A stretch of 52,944 nt of DNA from Candidatus Melainabacteria bacterium RIFCSPHIGHO2_02_FULL_34_12 (lineage in GTDB: Bacteria > Cyanobacteriota > Vampirovibrionia > 2-02-FULL-35-15). The stretch covers positions 1-52,944 of the forward strand of contig MFRM01000012.1 of NCBI GenBank assembly GCA_001784555.1, written 5' to 3'. The notes beneath the pieces are model-generated. The model saw nothing but the letters and a program-made list of their open reading frames with translations. It ran no database searches and was not told where the DNA came from. The position numbers were made by a program, and so were the translations under genes. Below, one piece after another: positions 42,786-51,413 of the stretch; position 1 is the first letter of the stretch; every line of letters starts with the position of its first letter.

Positions 42786-43640
42786 ATGTGTAAAATTGTA
42801 ATCCGATTTTTGGTTCTTTTATTTCTGTCAACTCAATTTTTCCCTGGAAGAGCTGAAACATGTGATTTATTTACAAATAAAGTTAATGTTTACAAGGTAG
42901 ACCTTTCAAGAATTAATGAGTATGAAGTCATAAAAAAAGGAACTCCTTTAGATCTGGTTTTACTCAATGATCTTTTTACAAAAGAAAATAAAAATGGAGC
43001 TGCTGTAGATTTCAAAGTACTAAATGATAATAATGAGTCTTTAAATGCAGGCGGTATTATTACAAATTCTACAAGAGGCAAAAGATTTGCAAGACATAGT
43101 TTGCTGAAACTTTCTGCAAACAAACTAAATCTTCCCGATGGACAGGAAGTATACTTTTCTGCTTATTCACCAGCGTTTCAGGGAGTGCATCCACCTCATT
43201 TAAGATCAGGCACATTTGAACTTGCAAGAGCAATTACTTCATTATCTATTGCAAGCAGTCCTGCAACTTTTGGGATTTCACTTGGAGCAAGTTTTTTTAT
43301 AAATGGACTTCTTTCTGCATATCAAAATGGGATTTCAGATTTTTTCTGGGGCGGTTTAGATGGCACTGGTTTTTCATTCCTTGAAAATACATTTCGGAAA
43401 CAGCCTGATATTTACCTTGGAAGCGGAACAATGGTTCCTTTCGTTTTAAGTGAAGATTTAAAAATAAATAAAGGCTTTTCAAAAGAAAAGTCTGAACAAA
43501 CAAATCTAAGTAATAATGAGGCATTAAAAAAAATCAAACAACTCATTGAATGGGGAGATATAACAGGAGCCTTAGAATTATCAATTAAAACAGGACAAAG
43601 AGAAGTCTATAACACAATTATTGAAAAGATATCATCATAA
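42786..43640 (+). CDS. Exported protein of the EPS cluster, similar in plan to the protein at 25144-26274
   Basis: A 284-residue protein from ATG 42786, with a signal peptide (IRFLVLLFLSTQFFPGRAE). A beta-rich domain contains VIKKGTPLDLVLLNDLFT and LNAGGIITNS, followed by LNLPDGQEVYFSAY, a hydrophobic Ala/Ser/Gly stretch (about 140-175) and LGSGTMVPFVLSEDL. This order, with threshold-value and barrel strands then a Gly-rich helix, loosely recalls TrbI/VirB10 C-terminal domains and is repeated in the exported protein upstream of tadZ. The ATG follows the wza stop by 4 bp, so it is co-expressed with the exporter. Function unknown, perhaps an envelope component of EPS export. Confidence 0.68.
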   Translation: MCKIVIRFLVLLFLSTQFFPGRAETCDLFTNKVNVYKVDLSRINEYEVIKKGTPLDLVLLNDLFTKENKNGAAVDFKVLNDNNESLNAGGIITNSTRGKRFARHSLLKLSANKLNLPDGQEVYFSAYSPAFQGVHPPHLRSGTFELARAITSLSIASSPATFGISLGASFFINGLLSAYQNGISDFFWGGLDGTGFSFLENTFRKQPDIYLGSGTMVPFVLSEDLKINKGFSKEKSEQTNLSNNEALKKIKQLIEWGDITGALELSIKTGQREVYNTIIEKISS

Positions 43641-43683
43641 TAGAACTTTAAGTAGCCACTTGCTTGTATTAGAATAGATCCCT

Positions 43684-46005
43684 ATGTCAGACATACAAAA
43701 AGCATGGGAATGTTTAAACGGAGTTATTTTTAATGATATAAAAGATTTTCCGATAGAAATAATTCCTGAATTTAAAAATCTTGCATATAAGAACAATGTT
43801 CAAAATTATTGTGATTATAAGCGTAATATCAAACTGCCAGAAGCTTTAATAGAAGAGCCCTGGGAATGGGAATTCTTATCTAAATTTTCTAAATTACTAC
43901 CAGATAACATAAAAATACTAGTATTAAAAGGAGCAGCAGTAAGGGATATGAACTTATACTCTTTTCCTTCATTGCGTAAAAGCAGCGATCTGGATATCTT
44001 TGTTTATGGACCAGAAGAATTTTCTGAACAAAAGAAATTTATTGAATATCTCCTTACAAAAGAAATATTGAAAGTTGACGTTGACGTTGACAATGGCTGG
44101 GAATTACCTTTAAAGAAATTGGCTTGTATACAAGTTAAATATGAAGATAATTTTGTTGATATTCACTTTAAACTTTTTTCCCCGCTAGGGAATATTAACA
44201 ATTTGAATTATTACATAAGCAACCAAATCAAATCTCTGGAAAAAGAAATAATTGAAAGATCATTAAATTATAAGAACTTAAATAACATAAGAAAAATGTC
44301 TTTTGAAGATTTTTGGTTTTATAATATATTTCATTTTTTAAAAGACTTTCCAATGGCAAATCTTAATTTAATAATTGATTGTTATCTAATGCTTAAGGAA
44401 AATAAGGTCTCAATTGAAAAGCTAAAAAAACATTCTCAAATAACAAAACAAACATTTTTATATAATATTGGCTTATATCTAATTAATCAATTTTCAAACA
44501 CCTTAATTACAATTAATAAAGAGAAATTGAAAATCAACTGGCTTGAAAGAAAGCTTTTTAAATCAGATATGCTTCTGAAAGCTAACAAATACGGGCTTAA
44601 AACCAGAATAATTGACAGCTATTCAAAAGCTGCAATAGTAACAAATGGAGATTTAATTTTATCCATAATCTTATGTGGTTACTTTTTTATTGCAAATAAT
44701 TTAATCTTCAGCACTATAAATGAGCCCCGGTTTTCTTATATATCTATAACAAATTTCATCACAAAGATGGCTTATTCAGTTAGAAAGCTAAGAAACTTTT
44801 TTAAATCCTCGTGTCTTAAGCTTGCAAGGATACAAAACTCTATTTCTAATACAAGTACAAATATCATTTTCTCAACCAAACAGCTAATATCAGTAAAACT
44901 AAATAATAAAACATTCACATTTAATATACCTGAAGAGTTTTACAATGACTTAAATAAAATCTGGAATGGCTTTACAACGGATGAACACTTAAATGAAAAA
45001 ATTGAGGTTGAAAAAATACAGAATGAAGAGATTTCTTCAATGTATAAGGTTGTTTTAAGCAAAGACACTGTTTACATGAACTTGTTGAATTTAGCTCATG
45101 GAAAAGCAAGTTTAAATAGTTCCGGAAATTTATATGCAAACAATTTTTGGGGTGTGCGGTCCTTTGCTTTATTGCTTTTCAGGGCATACTCCCTACTAAC
45201 AGATGATACATTACTAGTGCACGCAGGAGGCATAAAAGTTAAAGATGAAGCCTTTATTTTCCCCGGTGGAACTGGTGCAGGCAAAACTACATTTTATAAC
45301 TTAATGCTAAAACACAGTGTTAATGGGATAAATGACGACACTATTTTACTAAAAAAGAACGGAGATTACTGGTATGCTTATCCGACTCCATTCATGAGTA
45401 ATAAACAAGAACCCTTAATCTGCGAAAAGAGCAAGCTTACAGGAATTATTGATCCTGTTAAAGTTACTGGCGGACATGAAATTAAACCGCTAGAGCTTGA
45501 ATATGGACTAGCATTAATTTTAAATAACTCGATTTCTGATTTTATCTTAGATGAAAGTAACTTTATTCTTTCCAAAACATCCGAAAAACTTTTGGACGTT
45601 TCAAAACAAATCATTCATTCTTCCCAAATCAAATACTCACTGGATGAAATTAATTTTTTGTATGAGTTAATAAATAAATGGATTAAAAATCCAAAAGACT
45701 ATTTTAAATTTGGAGATGAGATTATAAGATTAATAGAACTATGTGGTGACAGTATGGAGCCTACATTTAAAAATGGCAATATTCTATGCGTAGAAGAAGT
45801 TTATCCGGAAAAATTAAAATCAAATGACATAATTTGTTTTGTTACCGAGTCTACTCACTTCCCGGTAGTTCATAGAATCAAATATTTAATTAAGCATAAA
45901 GACAGCACAACAGCAATAACAAAAGGTGATAACAGTCTTTATGAAGACACTCCGAACATTTTTAAATCAAACAAGAAAATTTTAAAAGTAACAGGAAAAG
46001 TATAA
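43684..46005 (+). CDS. Nucleotidyltransferase / HprK-like kinase / S26-type peptidase fusion
   Basis: A 773-residue protein with three recognisable parts. Residues about 1-330 resemble the uncharacterised nucleotidyltransferase family (LVLKGAAVRDMNLY near 80, SSDLDIFVYG near 101). Residues about 400-650 form an HPr-kinase-like P-loop domain with PGGTGAGKTTFYN near 527 and GINDDTILL near 546, of the type found in exopolysaccharide and lasso-peptide clusters. Residues about 680-773 resemble signal peptidase/LexA-like S24/S26 peptidases: LCGDSMEPTFKNGN (Ser690) and VVHRIK near 732, where His would take the place of the bacterial lysine. No signal peptide or clear membrane helix is seen. The combination in one chain is unusual. 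The natural role may be peptide modification and cleavage, which is inference. Confidence 0.8.
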   Translation: MSDIQKAWECLNGVIFNDIKDFPIEIIPEFKNLAYKNNVQNYCDYKRNIKLPEALIEEPWEWEFLSKFSKLLPDNIKILVLKGAAVRDMNLYSFPSLRKSSDLDIFVYGPEEFSEQKKFIEYLLTKEILKVDVDVDNGWELPLKKLACIQVKYEDNFVDIHFKLFSPLGNINNLNYYISNQIKSLEKEIIERSLNYKNLNNIRKMSFEDFWFYNIFHFLKDFPMANLNLIIDCYLMLKENKVSIEKLKKHSQITKQTFLYNIGLYLINQFSNTLITINKEKLKINWLERKLFKSDMLLKANKYGLKTRIIDSYSKAAIVTNGDLILSIILCGYFFIANNLIFSTINEPRFSYISITNFITKMAYSVRKLRNFFKSSCLKLARIQNSISNTSTNIIFSTKQLISVKLNNKTFTFNIPEEFYNDLNKIWNGFTTDEHLNEKIEVEKIQNEEISSMYKVVLSKDTVYMNLLNLAHGKASLNSSGNLYANNFWGVRSFALLLFRAYSLLTDDTLLVHAGGIKVKDEAFIFPGGTGAGKTTFYNLMLKHSVNGINDDTILLKKNGDYWYAYPTPFMSNKQEPLICEKSKLTGIIDPVKVTGGHEIKPLELEYGLALILNNSISDFILDESNFILSKTSEKLLDVSKQIIHSSQIKYSLDEINFLYELINKWIKNPKDYFKFGDEIIRLIELCGDSMEPTFKNGNILCVEEVYPEKLKSNDIICFVTESTHFPVVHRIKYLIKHKDSTTAITKGDNSLYEDTPNIFKSNKKILKVTGKV

Positions 46006-46019
46006 CGACATAAAAGAAA

Positions 46020-46157
46020 CTAGCTAGGACCTGAACCTCCATGAAAATAATACGCAGAATTTTCGGATTTAATCTTATGTGAAAGCTCAATAAGACTATT
46101 TTGTTTTTCCTTTATATCTTCTAAATTATCTTTTTTATTTTTTATTTCTTTATCCAT
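46020..46157 (-). CDS. Small 45-aa protein, Lys/Glu-rich with Gly/Ser tail; possible peptide substrate
   Basis: The 214-bp gap between the fusion gene and the GNAT gene contains a 46-codon frame on the minus strand from ATG 46155-46157 to TAG 46020-46022. It encodes a charged helical leader (MDKEIKNKKDNLEDIKEKQ) followed by a distinct tail, AYYFHGGSGPS. aagaaaagag lies just upstream and TATAAT at 46194-46199 could be its -10. Leader-plus-core layout next to a kinase/peptidase fusion recalls ribosomally made modified peptides, but chance cannot be excluded at this length. Confidence 0.45.
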   Translation of the reverse strand: MDKEIKNKKDNLEDIKEKQNSLIELSHKIKSENSAYYFHGGSGPS

Positions 46158-46219
46158 ATGCACTCTTTTCTTAACTTATACAAACTAATATAAATTATAT
46201 ACTAAAACATTAATTTATT

Positions 46220-47260
46220 ATGGTTAATATTACAGAAAAAGGTAACGAAGTAAAAATAAAGTGCTTATCTATAAGCAATATTGATGATTTCCATGAATAT
46301 TACAAAAAAAAATATCCGTTTAAAAGAGATTTTAATAATGAGTTCATTTCATATATTTTTGATAACCCATTGCTTGAAGATAAATTAAATCCATTTCTGT
46401 TTGTTGCCTACAATAATGAAAACAACATTGTAGGAGAGTTATCATGCAGCCCAAAAGAGTTTTATTGCAACGGCATAAAAAAGAAAGGGTATATTTATCA
46501 TGATTTATACGTGCTTGAAGATTATAGGAAATTAGGCATAGGAACTTCACTTATACAATTTGCATTAAAAAGTTGCATGCCTGCATTTATAATAGGACCT
46601 ACTGAAAATTCACTTAAAATATTTAAATTATTTAACTTTGAAATAGTCGAAGACATGAACAAGTATTTATGGGTTAAGAGCCTGAATAGCTTAATCAAAA
46701 TATTAAATTTTTCATTACTTAAACTAAAACAAAATCATCCATCACCCGAAAATCTGATTTTTCCTAACGTATTAAACTTCAACAACTATAATTTTAAGTT
46801 AGTTAATATATCTGACATAGAAACTGATTATTCCTGCTTTGCAAATTTTGGAAATATTTATGAGTTTGAAAGATCAATCAACTATTTAAAGTGGCGTTTA
46901 AAGTTTAAATCTGAAAATCATTTTTATTCATTAAATGATCTAAAATTAAGAGGGTATTTTGTGGTGAGAAGGGTGTCGTGGAGAGGATTAAGTATCTTAG
47001 AAATCTTAGATTACCGATTTCCGCTTGAAAATACCTTCATATTTAAATCAATGCTTTGTGCTTTAAAACAGTTCGTAAAATCAACAAACATTGATGGAAT
47101 AATTACTATGAGTTCACATAAGGTTATAGATAAAATCTTAAAAGAAAATATGTTTTTAAAAATTGGTAAACCTATACAAATTATTACCAACAATAATGAG
47201 CTTATAAGAAGGGTTAGATTAAAAAGGAATTTAATACTTGCAACATTGCTAGACGGATGA
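46220..47260 (+). CDS. GNAT-family acetyltransferase of the EPS cluster
   Basis: A 346-residue protein with an N-terminal GNAT domain (about 15-155). Motif A is DLYVLEDYRKLGIGTSLIQFAL near 95-115, with the acyl-CoA pyrophosphate loop RKLGIG, followed by IIGPTENSLKIFKLFNFE. The second half (about 180-346) contains SINYLKWRL, a block common to large GNAT proteins in polysaccharide clusters, and may be a second degenerate GNAT fold. Likely role is N- or O-acylation of a sugar nucleotide or lipid-linked intermediate. Its stop overlaps the next glycosyltransferase start by 4 bp. Confidence 0.82.
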   Translation: MVNITEKGNEVKIKCLSISNIDDFHEYYKKKYPFKRDFNNEFISYIFDNPLLEDKLNPFLFVAYNNENNIVGELSCSPKEFYCNGIKKKGYIYHDLYVLEDYRKLGIGTSLIQFALKSCMPAFIIGPTENSLKIFKLFNFEIVEDMNKYLWVKSLNSLIKILNFSLLKLKQNHPSPENLIFPNVLNFNNYNFKLVNISDIETDYSCFANFGNIYEFERSINYLKWRLKFKSENHFYSLNDLKLRGYFVVRRVSWRGLSILEILDYRFPLENTFIFKSMLCALKQFVKSTNIDGIITMSSHKVIDKILKENMFLKIGKPIQIITNNNELIRRVRLKRNLILATLLDG

Positions 47261-48384
47261 AAGAAAAAATAAATAATTTACCTTTTATAACTGTAATTAT
47301 TCCTTATTACAATTCCAGATTTGACCATTTTAAAGAAGCTATAAAAAGTATCCTGGCACAATCATATGCAAACTGGGAAGCCATCATTGTTAATGATGGC
47401 AGTACAGTTGAGCATAAATTATTCCTAGATGATTGCATTCAGGAACTAAATGATAAAAGAATCTCTGTTGTACATTTAAAGGAGAATTCAGGCCCATCCG
47501 TAGCAAAAAACACAGGCATAGAAGCAGCTAAGGGAGAAATTATAACTTTCTTAGACTCAGATGACTTATTGTTACCTTGGTTTTTAAAAAAAATTACAGA
47601 TGCTTTTATTCATAATCCAAATATTTATATAACTGCCGCAGGCTATGTTTTTTATTTACATTTCTCAAAAATCAAAAAATTACTTCTGGCAGAAGTGCCA
47701 TATAACTCACTGAATGAAGAAGATAAAAGTACAATAACTATTTTAGATGAAATCAAGAAAGCAAAATTATTCTTGCCGGTACAGCTTTCATTTAAAAAAG
47801 AAGTGTTTAAAACAATAAGATTTGATCCTGAATTTCGTTTGTCAGAAGATGGAGATCTGTGTTTTCAAATATTAAACAATAACAGTTTATTGGAAAAGAC
47901 CTTAATCCTTCATCCTACAGGATACATGTATCGAATCTATCCTTCAAAAGACAGGCTTACTCATAAAACAGAGCTGAGATTTTCCTCCAGAATAAAATTA
48001 ATTTCAAAATATACTGGCGAGGAGTCCCTTGCAGCTAAAGCAATAAAAAGATGGCAAAGTTCTTTAGATGACTGGAAATTTGCTGAGCAATTTTTAAGAT
48101 TTACGAATAACGGATCAGTAATTAATTATTTTAAAACAACATTTGATGAATTTAAAGATTTAAAAGATAGAATTAAAAGCATCAGGGGCTTGATTACTTT
48201 GATACTAAGAGACAACTTTTTAATTTCTGTCTTCGGCATAGATACAAGATATGTGAATATTCTATTCTCAATGAAAAGGAATAAATATAAAGCACTCAAG
48301 GAGAAGTTTCAAAATTATTTAATATCAGTTTCAGACGAAAAATCTTATCTTTTGGCAAAAAGTGTTTTTAGCACGGTATTTTAA
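47257..48384 (+). CDS. Family 2 glycosyltransferase (A)
   Basis: A 375-residue GT-A fold enzyme. The nucleotide-sugar domain shows ITVIIPYYNSRFDHFKEA, NWEAIIVNDGSTVEH, SGPSVAKNTGIEAAKGE and the metal-binding FLDSDDL (about residue 93), then SEDGDLCFQIL as the downstream acidic catalytic region. The C-terminal ~120 residues are helical and charged. It adds one sugar to the growing repeat unit. The start overlaps the GNAT stop (ATGA). It is a clear tandem paralogue of the next gene, with similar length and shared blocks. Confidence 0.92.
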   Translation: MKEKINNLPFITVIIPYYNSRFDHFKEAIKSILAQSYANWEAIIVNDGSTVEHKLFLDDCIQELNDKRISVVHLKENSGPSVAKNTGIEAAKGEIITFLDSDDLLLPWFLKKITDAFIHNPNIYITAAGYVFYLHFSKIKKLLLAEVPYNSLNEEDKSTITILDEIKKAKLFLPVQLSFKKEVFKTIRFDPEFRLSEDGDLCFQILNNNSLLEKTLILHPTGYMYRIYPSKDRLTHKTELRFSSRIKLISKYTGEESLAAKAIKRWQSSLDDWKFAEQFLRFTNNGSVINYFKTTFDEFKDLKDRIKSIRGLITLILRDNFLISVFGIDTRYVNILFSMKRNKYKALKEKFQNYLISVSDEKSYLLAKSVFSTVF

Positions 48385-49503
48385 ATGGAAAGAAATAACT
48401 CATTCTTAATAAGCACAGTAATTCCTTACTGCAATCCTAAGCAGGAATTCTTTAAAGATGCCATTTATAGCGTCTTAGCCCAATCATATCAAAATTGGGA
48501 AATGCTTATTGTTAATGACGGAAGTACTGAAGAGAGTAAAAGCTTTCTTAAAAAGTTTATAAATAGCTTAAACGAAAAAAGAATTTCCATAATTCATCTG
48601 GATAAAAACTCTGGCGTATCTTTTGCAAAAAATAAAGGTATTGAATCTTCAAAAGGTGAAATAATCTCTTTTTTAGATGCAGATGATCTATATCTTCCAT
48701 GGTATTTCGAAGAAATAGCAAAAAGTTTTCAGCAAAATCCAAATATTTCGATATTGGCAGTTCCGGATCTTTGTTATTACCATCACTGGAAGCAAAAAAA
48801 AATGATTTTGCCTGTTTATTACGAAACACTGCTAAAACCAAACCCGAGCATCCTTTTCCTGCTTGAAAAATCTTTAGCAGCCAGATATATGCTGGTTTAT
48901 ACGCCAAGACTGGTTCTTAAGAGAAATATTTTAAATGTTTTAAAATTTGATATCGAATTGAAATCAGGCGAAGATACAGACTTATGTTATCAAATATTAA
49001 ATACTGAAGATTTGTTAAATAAAATCATGATCTTTTCAGGTCATGGCTACCTATATCGAATTCATTCACACCAAGGAAGATTAACACAAAAAATGGAATT
49101 TATACTTCAAAGCAGATATAAAATATTTAAAAAATATCAGGATAAAGATTCTATGATCTATAAAATAATAAAAAACGCTATGGTGATCGACCGCTGGAAA
49201 TTTTGCAAAGAATTAGCTGATTATTCCAGGCATGGCTCAATATCTGACTATTTAAAGAGTACATTTTCAAATTTTAAATCCGTCAAAGATAAAATAAAAA
49301 GCATAAGAGTATTAATAAAAACTATTTGGGAGTATCGCGTACTGTCCGAAATGCTGGGGCTGGATATTTTAAATTCAAAAAAGCTTCACAAATGCATTAA
49401 TAAAACAAAAGAAATCAAAGAATGCTTATATAACTATTCAAATAATGGTTCTGACATAAATACTAAAACCTATTCAGAGGAATTACTAAAAAGCTTGTTT
49501 TAA
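48385..49503 (+). CDS. Family 2 glycosyltransferase (B)
   Basis: A 372-residue paralogue of the preceding enzyme, starting directly after its stop. Conserved blocks are VIPYCNPKQEFFKDAIYSVL, NWEMLIVNDGSTEES, SGVSFAKNKGIESSKGE, FLDADDLYLPW (metal site) and GEDTDLCYQIL. The N-terminal two-thirds align closely with copy A, whereas the C-terminal tails have diverged, suggesting duplication followed by change of acceptor or donor. Complete and intact. Confidence 0.92.
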   Translation: MERNNSFLISTVIPYCNPKQEFFKDAIYSVLAQSYQNWEMLIVNDGSTEESKSFLKKFINSLNEKRISIIHLDKNSGVSFAKNKGIESSKGEIISFLDADDLYLPWYFEEIAKSFQQNPNISILAVPDLCYYHHWKQKKMILPVYYETLLKPNPSILFLLEKSLAARYMLVYTPRLVLKRNILNVLKFDIELKSGEDTDLCYQILNTEDLLNKIMIFSGHGYLYRIHSHQGRLTQKMEFILQSRYKIFKKYQDKDSMIYKIIKNAMVIDRWKFCKELADYSRHGSISDYLKSTFSNFKSVKDKIKSIRVLIKTIWEYRVLSEMLGLDILNSKKLHKCINKTKEIKECLYNYSNNGSDINTKTYSEELLKSLF

Positions 49504-49523
49504 ACTTTTTGCAACAGCATCAG

Positions 49524-50339
49524 TCATACCTTATTTTTAACTAGCGATTCAAAATAAAATTGAAGAAAGAAAAAAACAATTAAAAGAAATAAGATACTAA
49601 TACAAGTGACATCAAAAGTCACAAAGGAAGGAACCGTTAAAGAATCACCAACTATATCTTTAGTTTTGGCAATCATCCAGATGGGCGGAATATGCAAATA
49701 CAAGAACTGAAATTTAACGGGTATTTTTTCCGGTCCGTAAAATAAAGGAAATGCAATAAGAGTAAGTCTATTTATAATCGGGACTAAATAACTTAAATCT
49801 TTCATGAAATACTGAGCAACTGCATATAAAACACAAAATGCGCTCATAAAAATAGTTGAAACAGCAAGAACAGAAAATAAAGAAAGTATGTCAACATATA
49901 TGATTTTTTTTATTAGAAATTCAAGAAAAAATAAAATCAACAGGTTCACAAAGGTACCTAAAAATACTGTTAAAACTGCAGATATTGGGAGTAAAACCAG
50001 AGGGAAATCAAAACTCTTAATTAAGGATTTATTTTTCAACAGGGAATTTGAACTCTTTTGAAATGAGAACGTAAAGAATTGCCACATTATAACCACAGCA
50101 AACATTCCAAGATAATCAATCTGATGCCTAGTATCTGCACCTGTCAAGAACTCTCTCATTAACACAAAAATCATTGCAAATACAAATGGTTCAAGAAAAA
50201 ACCATAATCTTATTAAAAAAGAATTGTTTTGCTTAAAATTTAATTGTATTTTGAGGAGTTCAACTAAAAGCTCCCAATTTCGTAAAAAGCTTTTTTTTCC
50301 TCTTATTGCAGATATTTTATTTTGCAAGCTTGCATTCAT
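49524..50339 (-). CDS. ABC-2-type polysaccharide export permease
   Basis: A 271-residue integral-membrane protein with six predicted helices and the ABC2_membrane/Wzm features: an amphipathic N-terminal helix, FLEPFVFAMIFVLMREF, a second pair near residues 105-145, and the C-terminal FPLFYGPEKIPVKFQFLYLHIPPIWMIA segment (PPIW-type turn). Such permeases export O-antigen, capsule or teichoic-acid intermediates with a separate ATPase. No Wzt-like ATPase is present nearby. It is on the opposite strand to the EPS genes around it, with promoters probably in the 47-bp gap to the sulfotransferase gene. Confidence 0.85.
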   Translation of the reverse strand: MNASLQNKISAIRGKKSFLRNWELLVELLKIQLNFKQNNSFLIRLWFFLEPFVFAMIFVLMREFLTGADTRHQIDYLGMFAVVIMWQFFTFSFQKSSNSLLKNKSLIKSFDFPLVLLPISAVLTVFLGTFVNLLILFFLEFLIKKIIYVDILSLFSVLAVSTIFMSAFCVLYAVAQYFMKDLSYLVPIINRLTLIAFPLFYGPEKIPVKFQFLYLHIPPIWMIAKTKDIVGDSLTVPSFVTFDVTCISILFLLIVFFFLQFYFESLVKNKV

Positions 50340-50386
50340 TAATCTTCATAAGTTAGAATATCACAGCTAAAGAGTCTTATAACTTT

Positions 50387-51409
50387 ATGCCAAGGAAAGA
50401 AAATTTAAAATCTCCGATTTTTATCTGCGGATGCTCAAGGTCCGGGACCACTTTATTAAGAACTATTCTTGGAAACCATTCAAACATATATAAAATAAAA
50501 GGGGAAACATTTTTATTTACAAAAAACAAAAAGCTTATAATAAATGCCTTAGAAAAAAAATTAAGTAACCCTAATGAAACCAAGTATTTAATCATGTCAA
50601 TATTAGCCTCCTTATTTGAAGGGGGGCTTAATGCTATTCCATACATTGAAAAAGACGAATTCCCTGCTTATATAAAAAGAATGTCTGATGAATTGATGAC
50701 TCATGAAAAGGTAGATTTTATAAATGATGTTTACGATGCCTTTGATTTATGCGCTAATTACCTGGCTCAAAAAGAGAATAAAAACAGATGGGTGGAAAAA
50801 ACTCCTACAAATATCCACTTTATACCATTTACGCTTAGTCATTATCCTGATGCAAAAATAATAGAAATTCATAGAGATCCAAGAGCTGTATATCTTTCCT
50901 GGAAAAATGCAGAACATGAATATTTCAAAAAGTCTGATTTTTTAGAAGCCATTGTTACATGGAGAAAGTCCATTAATGCTGGATTAAAGTATAAAAACGT
51001 TCTTAAAGATCAATATTATCAAGTACAGTACAAGGATTTAATTTTATCTCCTGAAAATGAAATAAAAAAATTATGTGAATTTTTAAATGAGGATTTTGAA
51101 CCTCAAATGCTTAATGTAAAAGTTTTTAATAGTTTTTTTGAAGACACAAAAGATAAAACGGGTTTTAATAAAATTGCTATTAACCGCTGGGAAAATTTAT
51201 TATCTGAGAATGAAAAGATTTTAGTGGACTTATTAACTAAAAAATACAGAGATGTTTTAAACTACCCGGACTCCAATGCCAAACTGACATTATCTAATCT
51301 TCTGCCATTTCTTTTATTTACGACCAAAACAAGCATTGAGTCCAGAAAAGAAATTGGAGAGATCTTGAAATCTAAGATAACATTACTAATAAAAGGAAAG
51401 GGCTTGTAA
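50387..51409 (+). CDS. PAPS-dependent sulfotransferase (first of a tandem pair)
   Basis: A 340-residue sulfotransferase. The 5'-phosphosulfate binding loop is CGCSRSGTTLLRTIL (about 14-28) and the 3'-phosphate binding strand-helix is EIHRDPRAVYLSWKNAEH (about 163-180). YQVQYKDLILSPENEIKKLCEFL follows, typical of Sulfotransfer_1/3 families. It transfers sulfate from PAPS to a hydroxyl or amino group, and in this context most likely to the exopolysaccharide. It lies 5 bp upstream of its tandem paralogue. Confidence 0.9.
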   Translation: MPRKENLKSPIFICGCSRSGTTLLRTILGNHSNIYKIKGETFLFTKNKKLIINALEKKLSNPNETKYLIMSILASLFEGGLNAIPYIEKDEFPAYIKRMSDELMTHEKVDFINDVYDAFDLCANYLAQKENKNRWVEKTPTNIHFIPFTLSHYPDAKIIEIHRDPRAVYLSWKNAEHEYFKKSDFLEAIVTWRKSINAGLKYKNVLKDQYYQVQYKDLILSPENEIKKLCEFLNEDFEPQMLNVKVFNSFFEDTKDKTGFNKIAINRWENLLSENEKILVDLLTKKYRDVLNYPDSNAKLTLSNLLPFLLFTTKTSIESRKEIGEILKSKITLLIKGKGL

Positions 51410-51413
51410 GCAA

